Shown here: positions 10,105-18,045 of the stretch, in pieces
How positions within the stretch are numbered: position 1 is the stretch's first letter
Layout: every line of letters begins with the position of its first letter
From: Mycobacterium sp. D16Q14
GTDB lineage: Bacteria > Actinomycetota > Actinomycetes > Mycobacteriales > Mycobacteriaceae
Assembly: GCA_002013415.1 (NCBI GenBank)
Contig: MAEX01000004.1
Coordinates: 248,001-312,000, forward strand
Length of the DNA stretch: 64,000 nucleotides
Direction of reading: 5' to 3'
Translations under genes and position numbers: made by a program
Notes under the pieces: generated by a model
What the model was told of the DNA's origin: nothing
What the model saw: only the letters and a program-made list of their open reading frames with translations
Database searches by the model: none

Positions 10105-11238
10105 TTAGACCGACGCGGCGGCTTCGTTGAGCTCATTGAGCGTGGTGGTGGCTTCCAGGTACTCCTGCACCCAGCGCTCGATGACCGCGGCCGACTTCTC
10201 CACCTTGGTGAACTGGCCGACAACCTGGCCGATCGGGTTGAAGGCGACATCGATGCTCTGATCCGGGTACTTGTTAGTCGCCGCGACGGCCATCCCGGAA
10301 ACCATGTACTGCAACGGCATTCCGAGCGGTTCCGGGTTACCTTCAGTCTCCCATGCCACGGTCCAGTCGTTGCGCAGCATGCGCGCGGGCTTACCCGTGA
10401 ACGAGCGGCTGCGCACAGTATCGCGGCTGCCCGCCTTTGCGTACGTCTCCTGCTGGACCGACGTGGTGTGCGCCTCTTCGACCATCAGCCACTGCGAACC
10501 GGTCCACGCTCCCTGCGCGCCCAACGCCAGCGCTGCCGCGACCTGGGCGCCACTGCCGATTCCGCCTGCGGCCAGCACGGGTACGGGGGCGACGGCCTTG
10601 ACGACCTCCGGCCACAGCACGATAGAGCCCACATCACCGCAGTGGCCGCCGGCTTCGCCGCCCTGGGCGATGATGATGTCCACTCCGGCGTCCGCATGCT
10701 TGCGGGCCTGCTTGGCCGAGCCGCACAACGCGGCGACCTTGCGACCGGCATCGTGGATCTTCTGGATCATGTCGGGCGGAGGCGTGCCGAGTGCATTGGC
10801 GATGAGCGTCATCTTGGGGTGCTTGAGCGCGATCTCCACCTGCGGGGTAGCGGTGGCCTCGGTCCAGCCCAGCAGCTGCAGGGCGTTGTCATTGCCCTCC
10901 TCCATCGGCACGCCGTGGTCGGCGAGGAGCTTGCGGCCGAAGTCCAGATGCTCCTGCGGCACCATCGACTGGAGCATCTTGGTGAGCTCCTCGGCCGGCA
11001 TGTTCGCGTTCATGCCCTCGTATTTGTTGGGGATGACGATGTCGACGCCATAGGAGTGGTCACCGATGTGCTCGTCGATCCACTTGAGCTCGATCTCGAG
11101 CTGCTCGGGGGTGAACCCGACGGCGCCCAGCACGCCGAAGCCGCCGGCCTTGCTCACCGCGACGACGACGTCGCGACAGTGCGTGAAGGCGAAAATCGGA
11201 AACTCGATGCCGAGCTCGTCGCAGATGGGGGTATGCAT
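10105..11238 (-). CDS. Nitronate monooxygenase / NAD(P)H-dependent flavin oxidoreductase
   Basis: The 377-residue TIM-barrel FMN enzyme belongs to the 2-nitropropane dioxygenase family. Visible features are the N-terminal ICDELGIEFPIFAF, the G-G-F-G-V-L-G loop, the phosphate-binding segment IIAQGGEAGGHCGDVGS, and AAGGIGSGAQVAAALALGAQGAWTGS. It oxidises alkyl nitronates or acts as a flavin reductase. In mycobacteria, members of this family are often linked to lipid or sterol catabolism. The ATG chosen has AAGGAG five bases upstream; a GTG two codons earlier would overlap that RBS. A KstR-like box lies upstream. Confidence 0.85.
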   Translation of the reverse strand: MHTPICDELGIEFPIFAFTHCRDVVVAVSKAGGFGVLGAVGFTPEQLEIELKWIDEHIGDHSYGVDIVIPNKYEGMNANMPAEELTKMLQSMVPQEHLDFGRKLLADHGVPMEEGNDNALQLLGWTEATATPQVEIALKHPKMTLIANALGTPPPDMIQKIHDAGRKVAALCGSAKQARKHADAGVDIIIAQGGEAGGHCGDVGSIVLWPEVVKAVAPVPVLAAGGIGSGAQVAAALALGAQGAWTGSQWLMVEEAHTTSVQQETYAKAGSRDTVRSRSFTGKPARMLRNDWTVAWETEGNPEPLGMPLQYMVSGMAVAATNKYPDQSIDVAFNPIGQVVGQFTKVEKSAAVIERWVQEYLEATTTLNELNEAAASV

Positions 11239-11247
11239 GGCCACTCC

Positions 11248-11286
11248 TTGGGTGGGTGGTGGGAAAGGTTGGGTGGGTGGTGGGAA
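11248..11286. repeat. Two tandem 18-bp G-rich repeats
   Basis: TTGGGTGGGTGGTGGGAA occurs at 11248-11265 and 11269-11286, a 21-bp period, just upstream of the monooxygenase RBS (it lies in the 5' leader when read from the minus strand). The plus strand has four G-runs per unit and could fold as a G-quadruplex. Confidence 0.8.
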
Positions 11287-11332
11287 TCGGTCGGTCGGGC
11301 AGGTATGAGAAGGAAATCGTACGCCAGAAAAC

Positions 11333-11346
11333 TGGAACGTGTTCTA
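11333..11346. promoter_or_regulatory. KstR-like operator
   Basis: TGGAACGTGTTCTA matches the mycobacterial KstR motif TNNAACNNGTTNNA at every fixed position and differs from TAGAACNNGTTCTA at one base. It lies about 95 bp upstream of the monooxygenase start and about 85 bp upstream of amt, between the divergent genes. KstR represses cholesterol-catabolism genes. Confidence 0.6.
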
Positions 11347-11430
11347 GTTTAGATCAGGTCTTGCGCGCGCGGGCGGCGGCTTCCCTACACTCACGCTGAC
11401 CCAATCGCACGATCCGGGAGTAGCCAGCAC

Positions 11431-12756
11431 ATGTTTCCGCATATGGGAGTGCCCGACGCGGCCAATACCGCCTGGGTGCTGACGAGTGCCGCACTGGTGC
11501 TCCTGATGACCCCGGCATTGGCCTTCTTCTATGGCGGCATGGTGCGCGCCAAGAGCGTCCTCAACATGATGATGATGTGTTTCTCGGCCGTCGCCGTGGT
11601 GTGGGTGCTCTGGGTGGCCTATGGGTACTCGATGGCGTTCGGCACCGACATGGGTGGCGGGTTACTTGGCGATCCGTTCCAATTCGCCGGATTGCGGCAC
11701 CTGTTCGAAGGCGATTACAAAGCTTCCTCGGTTCCGCTGTGGGGGCCGACCAAGATCCCTGCATTGGTGTTCGTCATGTTCCAGGCCGGGTTCGCCATGG
11801 TGACGGTGGCGCTGATCGCCGGTGCGGTCGCCGATCGCATGCGCTTTCTCCCGTGGATCGCTTTCACGGCGCTATGGGCAACCCTGGTCTACTTCCCGGT
11901 GGCGCACTGGGTGTTCGCGGTCAAGGGCACCACTGCCGAGAAGGGCGGATGGCTCGCGAACCTGGGCGTCATCGACTTCGCCGGCGGCGCCGCCGTGGAG
12001 ATCAACTCGGGCGCCGCCGGTCTGGCACTGGCGATCATCCTCGGCAAGCGGCACGGCTGGCCGCGCGAGGCGATGCGTCCGCATAACCTGCCCGCGGTGA
12101 TGCTCGGAGCGGGGCTGCTGTGGTTCGGTTGGTTCGGGTTCAACGCGGGGTCGGCATTGGCCGCCGACGGCACCGCGGCCCTTGTCATCGCCAACACCCT
12201 TGGCGCGGGGGCAATGTCGATGGCGGCCTGGCTGCTGGTCGAGAAGATCCGGCACGGCAAGCCGACCTCCTTCGGTGCTGCCTCGGGTGTGGTGGCGGGG
12301 CTCGTGGCCATCACGCCCTCCTGTTCGTCGGTCACCCCGATAGGCGCCCTGGTCATCGGAGCGGTAGCGGGCGCTTTCAGCTCGTTGGCCATCGAGCTGA
12401 AATACCGCTGGGGATACGATGATTCGCTCGACGTCGTGGGCGTGCACCTGGTTGGTGGCATCGTCGGCACGTTGATGATCGGCGTTGTCGGCAGTGCCGC
12501 GGCACCTGCCGGTGTCAACGGGCTGCTGTACGGCGGCGGACTGCATCAGTTCTGGTTGCAGCTTGTCGCTGTCATCGCGGTGCTCGTCTACTCGGTCGCG
12601 ATTACCGGGCTGATCGGTCTGGGTCTGCGGCATTCCATGGGCATCAGGTCGCATCCGCAGCACGAGTCCGATGGTCTCGACGATGCCGAGCATGCGGAGT
12701 CGGCCTACGAGCTGGCCACCACTCGCGGTGGTGGGCTCATCAACCCTGGGCGCTGA
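11431..12756 (+). CDS. amt: Ammonium transporter Amt
   Basis: The 441-residue protein has about 11 membrane spans (Amt/Rh family). Family signatures are the N-terminal ALVLLMTPALAFFYGGMVRAKSVLNM, and FAGGAAVEINSGAAGLALAIILGKR. The twin pore histidines lie in VVGVHLVGGIVG and, further on, GGGLHQFW. It imports ammonium or ammonia. No glnK or glnD follows, unlike the amt-glnK operon elsewhere in mycobacteria, so this is a stand-alone paralogue. A plausible -10 (TACACT, 11386-11391) lies upstream. The 3' end overlaps the convergent methyltransferase-like gene by 17 bases. Confidence 0.95.
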   Translation: MFPHMGVPDAANTAWVLTSAALVLLMTPALAFFYGGMVRAKSVLNMMMMCFSAVAVVWVLWVAYGYSMAFGTDMGGGLLGDPFQFAGLRHLFEGDYKASSVPLWGPTKIPALVFVMFQAGFAMVTVALIAGAVADRMRFLPWIAFTALWATLVYFPVAHWVFAVKGTTAEKGGWLANLGVIDFAGGAAVEINSGAAGLALAIILGKRHGWPREAMRPHNLPAVMLGAGLLWFGWFGFNAGSALAADGTAALVIANTLGAGAMSMAAWLLVEKIRHGKPTSFGAASGVVAGLVAITPSCSSVTPIGALVIGAVAGAFSSLAIELKYRWGYDDSLDVVGVHLVGGIVGTLMIGVVGSAAAPAGVNGLLYGGGLHQFWLQLVAVIAVLVYSVAITGLIGLGLRHSMGIRSHPQHESDGLDDAEHAESAYELATTRGGGLINPGR

Positions 12757-13420
12757 ATCTGCCGATTCCGGGCAGGAATCGTCCGACCCGGGCTGCGTAG
12801 TCGCGGTAGGTCCTGCCGTGTGCCGCGAGGAGGTAGGGCTCCTCAACCACGCGCACCTGCAGTTCGATGGACGTGACGAGTAGCACGAAACCACTGAGGG
12901 CCAACGGGTTCGGGATCATGAGGGCAGACCCGGCGGCGAACGTCAGCATTGCCGTGAAGATCGGATTGCGGACCCATCCGAAAACGCCGGTGCTCACCAA
13001 CGTGGTGGTCTCCCGGGTGTCGACGCCTACCCGCCAGGATTCGCCCATGGTGTGTTGCGCCCAGACTGTCGCGACGATTCCCGCCGTGGCCAGTGCGATT
13101 CCCGCGGTCTGCAGAGGCCGGTTATCAAGCGCGGCAAGGGGAGTGATGAGCGCCGTCAGCTGCAGAATGGGTGCGAGCAAGGCTAGGACTATCGCGGCGA
13201 TGAATCCCGCCCCCGCGAGCCATTCGCGCGAGCCTGCGCGGTCATGGAATCCGTGGATCCCGCTGGAGCCGGTTGCGCGCCACTGTTGGTAACTCTTCCA
13301 GCCGAGCCCAGCAGCGATGAAGACCAGATACAGGACGAGCGCCGCCGCGGCCATGAACTTCCCTTCCACTAGTGCATACATCCGCATGGAACAATGCTTA
13401 AACGTGACTGTCAACACCAT
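12740..13420 (-). CDS. Isoprenylcysteine carboxyl methyltransferase-like membrane protein
   Basis: The protein has up to 226 residues and four or five hydrophobic helices. The C-terminal half has the ICMT/PEMT-type motif: GVFGWVRNPIFTAMLTFAAGSALM, then VTSIELQVRVVEEPYLLAAHG and YRDYAARVGRFLPGIG (R-N-P and the E-E-P-x-L helix bind SAM). These are small integral-membrane methyltransferases; the acceptor is unknown in bacteria. The N-terminus is uncertain. ATGs also occur 11, 13 and 22 codons downstream, and the last, MAAAALVLYLVF, would begin just before the first membrane helix. Confidence 0.8.
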   Translation of the reverse strand: MVLTVTFKHCSMRMYALVEGKFMAAAALVLYLVFIAAGLGWKSYQQWRATGSSGIHGFHDRAGSREWLAGAGFIAAIVLALLAPILQLTALITPLAALDNRPLQTAGIALATAGIVATVWAQHTMGESWRVGVDTRETTTLVSTGVFGWVRNPIFTAMLTFAAGSALMIPNPLALSGFVLLVTSIELQVRVVEEPYLLAAHGRTYRDYAARVGRFLPGIGRFSAQG

Positions 13421-13521
13421 GAAGGGGTCTCGAGGTGGCTAGCCGCCTACCGCGGCCATAGCCGCCACGTGCTGGTCGCGGCGTCGTATCCGCGTGCCCG
13501 CTCTGCTGCTTCGGCCACGGT

Positions 13522-14127
13522 TCAGCCCGCGGTCAGCTCGTAGAAGAACAGCACCGCGACAAGAAATGCGGCATGCTCGTCGGGTGCTTCTTGTGGCGCG
13601 AAGTAGCCGACCGCGCCCGCGTCCAGGAACGCATCCGCGAGTTCCGGGCTCCCCGTTTCGCACCCGATGGACACCACGAAACTTCCGGTAAGCCGCAGGT
13701 GCCGGCGTACCTCGTCGGCACCCATCAGCCCGGTAAACGGTTGTTCGGAAGCTATCGGCTCGCCGAGTTCGGGGAGCAAGATCCGACCGTCGTCGCCGTG
13801 GCATCCCAGGATCACAAAGGGCGCGACCTGCCGATCACTGCCCAGCGCCGCGACAATATGCCGTGGCTGTCCGACAGGGTGGTAGTGCACCCTGATCCCA
13901 AACTCCTCCAACGCATCCCGCAGCGGGCGGGCAGAGGAATCGGCGATGTCGATGAGGTCGACTTCTGTCCACGCCAGCGCTCCGGCGACAACATCATCGA
14001 TACGCGACTGGGGGACGCGTGGCAGCTTAGGCGCCGATCCCGGAGCCGGGCCACCGAGTTTCGTCCGCAATGTTGCTGAAAGGTACTGCGGTAATGCCCG
14101 TCTCGATTGTCCACTCGGCGGTGACAC
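13522..14127 (-). CDS. CHAT-like (caspase-superfamily) domain protein
   Basis: This 201-residue protein is not matched to a named gene. Its C-terminal half has the His-Cys dyad layout of CHAT/caspase-like peptidases: FVILGCHGDDGRILL (His110) and SFVVSIGCETGSPELADAF (Cys156), followed by LDAGAVGYFAPQEAPDEHAAF, which resembles the L-x-A-G-A-x-x-x-x-A block after the catalytic Cys. The N-terminal 40 residues are Pro/Arg-rich, and the GTG start may be too far upstream. No partner domains (TPR, STAND) are fused, although a TPR protein lies elsewhere in the window. Protease activity is inference from motif spacing. Confidence 0.6.
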   Translation of the reverse strand: MSPPSGQSRRALPQYLSATLRTKLGGPAPGSAPKLPRVPQSRIDDVVAGALAWTEVDLIDIADSSARPLRDALEEFGIRVHYHPVGQPRHIVAALGSDRQVAPFVILGCHGDDGRILLPELGEPIASEQPFTGLMGADEVRRHLRLTGSFVVSIGCETGSPELADAFLDAGAVGYFAPQEAPDEHAAFLVAVLFFYELTAG

Positions 14128-14150
14128 CTCTCCTCTAGGCTCCTGCAGAT

Positions 14151-14828
14151 ATGAGGACTGTTCTGGGGGTGGCGTCGTTTCTTTGTGTGCTGGTTATGGC
14201 GATGACGGTGTCTGCGGGTACCGCGTCGGCGGACCCCGACGAGCTTCCCGTGCTGGTGGACGCGCTGCCCGCTCTGATGCTCGAGCCCAGGGACGTGAGT
14301 CCTGTCATGGGGGCCGGCATGCATGTGTCCGGAGATTGGGCCGGGCTGGTGTCGGATCGGACCGACAGACCCGAATGCGGCAGTGTGGTTTTCGCATCGA
14401 CGGCGAGCTATGAATCGTCCAATTATTTATCCGGGCGGTACCGCTCATTGGTGGACAATCCGAGCTGGACGCGGCTGGTGGACCAGAGCATGGTGATCTT
14501 TCCTGAGTGGTCGGATGCGACGGACTTCGCGCTTAGTGAGGCGGATCGCTGGCGTGCCTGCGAGAACCAGCGGGTCACTTCGCTTCTGCCGCAGCCGGAC
14601 GGAAGCACGCGTCGTGAATGGGTGCAGCTTCGCAACATCGTCCAAGTGCAGGAGGTTCTGGTGGTCGGCTACGCGTGGCCGACGGATTTTGGTGGAGTGA
14701 TCTACTGCCAGCACGCGCTGGCGCCGCTGCGGAACGTGGCTATCGATGTGCGGGCATGCGCGGAACGGGACGGCAGCCGAGCCCTCGATCTCATCCTGAG
14801 TCTTCTGCCTCGGGTGGCCCGGGCATAG
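14151..14828 (+). CDS. Secreted PknH-C-like sensor domain protein (3 of 5)
   Basis: The 225-residue protein has a signal peptide (LGVASFLCVLVMAMTVSAGTASA). The mature domain has the family blocks LEPRDVSPVMGAGM, DRPECGSVVFAS, LVDQSMVIFPEWSDATDFALSEADRWRAC, and a terminal VIYCQHALAPLRNVAIDVRAC. The four cysteines and the D-R-P-x-C-G-S-V-V motif are those of PknH extracellular domains. No membrane anchor follows. It is divergent from the CHAT-like gene with 23 bp between the starts, and followed after five bases by a PfkB kinase gene. Confidence 0.8.
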   Translation: MRTVLGVASFLCVLVMAMTVSAGTASADPDELPVLVDALPALMLEPRDVSPVMGAGMHVSGDWAGLVSDRTDRPECGSVVFASTASYESSNYLSGRYRSLVDNPSWTRLVDQSMVIFPEWSDATDFALSEADRWRACENQRVTSLLPQPDGSTRREWVQLRNIVQVQEVLVVGYAWPTDFGGVIYCQHALAPLRNVAIDVRACAERDGSRALDLILSLLPRVARA

Positions 14829-14833
14829 GCGAA

Positions 14834-15805
14834 ATGAAAGACGCTGCGAGAAAAGCGGTCCCGGGTAGCGTTGGGAACGTGCCCGACAGAGACGGCCTCA
14901 TCGTCTGCGGCGAGACACTCGTTGATCTGGTCCCGGCGGCTGGCGGATTGTGGCGCCCGATACCCGGAGGCGGCCCGTACAACACCGCGATCACCGCCGC
15001 GAAGATGGGCGTTCGGACGGCGCTTCTTACCCATGTGTCCGGCGATGCCTTCGGGCGTCAGTGCGTACAGAACCTGGCCGAGGTAGGTGTCGATGAATCA
15101 TTGGTCATGCGCCATGATGTTCCGACGACATTGGCCGTCGCCGACGTCGACCAACACGGAGCGGCCCAGTATCAGTTCTACTGGCAGGGAACCGCCAATG
15201 ATGTTGCGCCCTCGTCACTTCCCGATCCGGTGCGCGTTCCGGTGGCCATCTGGGCGGGTTCGATCGCCAGCGTGCTCTGGCGTGAGCGCGATGAGCTACG
15301 CGCGTGGATCATGCGGCACTATGCGGACATTCCGCTCACCTTCGATGTGAACGTGCGCCCGACGCTCGTCGGCGACCGAGAGACGTATGTCGCGCGTATC
15401 GCCCCATGGTTGTCCATTGCGGAGGTGGCGCGGGCCAGCACCGAAGACCTTGAATTCCTGTACCCGGGCGGGTCGGTCGAGGGCGTGGTTGGCCGTTGGT
15501 TCGACGAGCACCCGCGCCTCGAGATCGCGTTGGTCACTTGTGGGTCGGCGGGGTCGTTGGCCTTCCTGCGGGGTGAACCGTCGCCGCTGCACGTCCCTGC
15601 CCACGAGGTCACCGTCGTCGACACCGTCGGCGCCGGTGACACGTATACCGGCGTTTTCCTCGACGGGTTCTATCAGCGCCGGCTCGATCTGCCTGAGGCG
15701 TTGCGGCGCGCGGCGGTGGCCGCGGCGATCACCTGCACCCGGCCCGGGGCGCAACCGCCGGATGCGGCCGAGCTGACCAAGGAACTGCGCCGGGTGGCTC
15801 ACTAG
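14834..15805 (+). CDS. PfkB-family carbohydrate kinase (fructokinase-like)
   Basis: The 323-residue ribokinase-fold sugar kinase has an N-terminal substrate motif GETLVDLVPAAGG...GGGPYNTAITAAKMG, a central VNVRPTLVG, and the C-terminal anion hole/catalytic motif VVDTVGAGDTYTGVFLDGFY, with Asp as base. The N-terminus most resembles fructokinases. The ATG lies five bases after the previous stop. A GTG 15 codons later (before PDRDGLIVCGE) is an alternative start. It is flanked on both sides by secreted sensor-domain genes, with no transporter adjacent, so its sugar is unknown. Confidence 0.88.
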   Translation: MKDAARKAVPGSVGNVPDRDGLIVCGETLVDLVPAAGGLWRPIPGGGPYNTAITAAKMGVRTALLTHVSGDAFGRQCVQNLAEVGVDESLVMRHDVPTTLAVADVDQHGAAQYQFYWQGTANDVAPSSLPDPVRVPVAIWAGSIASVLWRERDELRAWIMRHYADIPLTFDVNVRPTLVGDRETYVARIAPWLSIAEVARASTEDLEFLYPGGSVEGVVGRWFDEHPRLEIALVTCGSAGSLAFLRGEPSPLHVPAHEVTVVDTVGAGDTYTGVFLDGFYQRRLDLPEALRRAAVAAAITCTRPGAQPPDAAELTKELRRVAH

Positions 15806-15858
15806 AGTTCAATACACAACAACCGGGAGCCCATCGAAGGCCTAGTGAGGGGGAATGC

Positions 15859-16521
15859 ATGCGATCGGTGGTGGGGGCACTGACGGTGGCACTGGGCGCC
15901 GTGTACCCGGCCGTCGCACTCGCCGAACCTTCACCACACGTGCCGCCCGCGTCGATCGATCGACTCATGTTCACGCAGCAGGAGGCAGAACAGGTGATGG
16001 GCGTCGGTCTCCCCAATATTCACCGGCAGAGTGCGACCTTCGCATCGGATACCGATCGGCCGGATTGCGGAAGCGTTGTGTTGGCTTCTGTGTCGAGCTA
16101 CGACCGGTCCTCCTACGTGGCGGCGCACTCCCAAGCGTTGTGGGATCACTCCGGCTGGTTCACCTTGGTCGATCAAAGTGTGGCGGTGTTCAGCACGGAT
16201 GAGGAGGCCCGAGATTTCGCGCGGACCGAGGCCGACCGCTGGCGCAAGTGCGAACAGCAGACGATCAACGTCTCTGAACAGTCGATCGATGGCACTACTC
16301 TGACGGCGACGGTGGACATCCGGGGTGTCACGCAGGTCGACAACGTTCTGGCCGTTGGCTACGGAAGGAACGATGCCGCGTATGCCGCATGCCAGCACGT
16401 GCTTCTGGGCGAACGCAATGTCGCAATTGACATTCGCACCTGCTCAACGGTTTCCAAGAGTGGTGGTGAGCGCGCCTTCGAGTTGATGAAGATCGTCGGC
16501 CCGCGGGTGTGGGAGGTCTGA
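15859..16521 (+). CDS. Secreted PknH-C-like sensor domain protein (4 of 5)
   Basis: The 220-residue protein has a signal peptide (SVVGALTVALGAVYPAVALA). It has family blocks MFTQQEAEQVMGVGLP, DRPDCGSVVLASVSSYDRSSY, LVDQSVAVFSTDEEARDFARTEADRWRKC, and AYAACQHVLLGERNVAIDIRTC. It is highly similar in layout to copies 3 and 5. It lies 53 bp after the PfkB gene and three bases before copy 5, so copies 4 and 5 are a tandem duplicate pair in one transcript. An out-of-frame ATG lies four bases upstream of the start. Confidence 0.8.
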   Translation: MRSVVGALTVALGAVYPAVALAEPSPHVPPASIDRLMFTQQEAEQVMGVGLPNIHRQSATFASDTDRPDCGSVVLASVSSYDRSSYVAAHSQALWDHSGWFTLVDQSVAVFSTDEEARDFARTEADRWRKCEQQTINVSEQSIDGTTLTATVDIRGVTQVDNVLAVGYGRNDAAYAACQHVLLGERNVAIDIRTCSTVSKSGGERAFELMKIVGPRVWEV

Positions 16522-16524
16522 GCC

Positions 16525-17169
16525 ATGAGAATGTCGGCGATGACGGTCGTGCTGATGGTGGCCGCACTGGTATTCGCGGCGCCCGCTTCCGCCGAACAGG
16601 GCGTGCCGATACCGCCTGCCGCGATCGACGATCTGATGGTGACACCGGAAGAGGCGTCCTCCGTTATGGGAGCGACTTTTCCGGTCGTCGATCGGCGCAA
16701 CGCCCTCTCCGACCTCACGACGGATAGACCGGACTGCGGCAGCGTGGTCCGCCCGTCAGTGGCCACCTACGACCGCGGCCCGTACATGGCCGCGCACGAG
16801 CAGTACTTGCAGGACAGCTCACCGTGGAACGTGCAGGTTGCACAAAGCATCGCTGTCTTCCCCACGGATGCCGAGGCGCGTGACTTCGCCTCCAGCGAGA
16901 TGGACATGTGGTTGAGGTGTGCGAAGCACACCGTGTACGACTCCGCGCAATGGAGATACGTGATCGGCTCGTTGCACCGAGACGATGACGCGGTAGTTGG
17001 TTCCTACGTGATGATTACGAACGACGGAGCGCGCATGTCCTGCTCGCGTGTACTGGCCAGGGTGCGCAACACCGCGACCGATCTACGAGGATGCTCGGCA
17101 GGTCCAGAAAGTTACCAACGGCTGTTGGGGATCGCGAAGATCATCGGACCGCGCTACGACGCCGCCTGA
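16525..17169 (+). CDS. Secreted PknH-C-like sensor domain protein (5 of 5)
   Basis: The 214-residue protein has signal peptide MRMSAMTVVLMVAALVFAAPASA. Domain blocks are MVTPEEASSVMGATFP, TTDRPDCGSVVRPSV, VQVAQSIAVFPTDAEARDFASSEMDMWLRC, and ARMSCSRVLARVRNTATDLRGC. All four expected cysteines are kept. The 3' end overlaps the convergent nagA gene by 16 bases. As with the other copies, no kinase or lipid anchor is present, so it probably acts as a free periplasmic or cell-wall ligand-binding protein. Confidence 0.8.
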   Translation: MRMSAMTVVLMVAALVFAAPASAEQGVPIPPAAIDDLMVTPEEASSVMGATFPVVDRRNALSDLTTDRPDCGSVVRPSVATYDRGPYMAAHEQYLQDSSPWNVQVAQSIAVFPTDAEARDFASSEMDMWLRCAKHTVYDSAQWRYVIGSLHRDDDAVVGSYVMITNDGARMSCSRVLARVRNTATDLRGCSAGPESYQRLLGIAKIIGPRYDAA

Positions 17170-18038
17170 ACACGCACCGCGCGTCGGGGATTGACCGACG
17201 TCTGCAGGGTGGCCACCGCAGAACCGGCCTGGGTCACCGCGAACCGATGCAGGTCGGCCATGCTTGCGGTGCTCCCCGCGATGGTGCCATCGGACAGCCG
17301 CGCCTCGCCGCAGGCCACAGTGACCGGCAGCTGGCCCAACTGATAAGCACCGTCCGGCATTCCGGCCGCACACATCGCATCGGTGACAAGAGCGATCCGG
17401 TCGGGGCCCACCGTAGCCAGCACCATTCGGTAGATCGCGGGGTGGATGTGGACACCGTCGGCGATCAGCTCGATGGTCACCTCTGGGCTCTCCAGGAGCG
17501 CCGGGATGGGGCCGGGTTCGCGGTGGTGGATCGGGCGCATGGCGTTGAAGAGATGAGTGGCGACTGTCGCACCAGACGAAATGGCCTGCAATGTCTGCTC
17601 ATACGTGGCATCGGTATGTCCTACTGCGGCCACCACGCCGCGCGCGACGAGTAACTCGATGGCCGGGATTGCACCTGCGAGTTCAGGCGCGATGGTGACC
17701 ATCCGAATGTGCCCGGCCCCGGCGTCCAGTAGCCGCTCCAGCTCGGCGAGATTCGGTGTGCGCAGCAGGCGTGGATCATGAGCACCGGCATACCGTGGTG
17801 ACAGCCAGGGGCCTTCGAGGTGAATCCCGGCGATGCCATCCGCACCCGCTATCCCGGCAAGCACACGCACGGCGCTCAGCAACTCATCGGGCGCCAGGGT
17901 GACCAGGCTGGCCAGCATCCCGTCAGTTCCATGGGATTGATGCCATTCTGCGGCAACGCGATTGGCCTCAGGATCGTCTCCGAATGATGCGCCGCCTCCG
18001 CCGTGCACGTGCATATCAAAATACCCGGGCATGGTCAC
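17154..18038 (-). CDS. nagA: N-acetylglucosamine-6-phosphate deacetylase, core-only
   Basis: Removes acetate from GlcNAc-6-P in the cytosol. All metal and catalytic elements of the amidohydrolase barrel are present: FDMHVHGGGG, HLEGPWLSPRYAGAHDP, VGHTDATYEQT, ATHLFNAMRPIHHREPG, ADGVHIHPA, and the catalytic Asp in LVTDAMCAAGMPDG. The protein is only 294 residues, against about 380 for usual NagA. It begins directly at the first barrel strand and ends at SVNPRRAVRV, so the small beta-sandwich made from both termini is missing. The GTG start lies seven bases after the SIS-gene stop; an ATG two codons later is an alternative. Last gene of the amino-sugar operon. Confidence 0.88.
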   Translation of the reverse strand: MTMPGYFDMHVHGGGGASFGDDPEANRVAAEWHQSHGTDGMLASLVTLAPDELLSAVRVLAGIAGADGIAGIHLEGPWLSPRYAGAHDPRLLRTPNLAELERLLDAGAGHIRMVTIAPELAGAIPAIELLVARGVVAAVGHTDATYEQTLQAISSGATVATHLFNAMRPIHHREPGPIPALLESPEVTIELIADGVHIHPAIYRMVLATVGPDRIALVTDAMCAAGMPDGAYQLGQLPVTVACGEARLSDGTIAGSTASMADLHRFAVTQAGSAVATLQTSVNPRRAVRVQAAS

Positions 18039-18045
18039 TGTCGCT

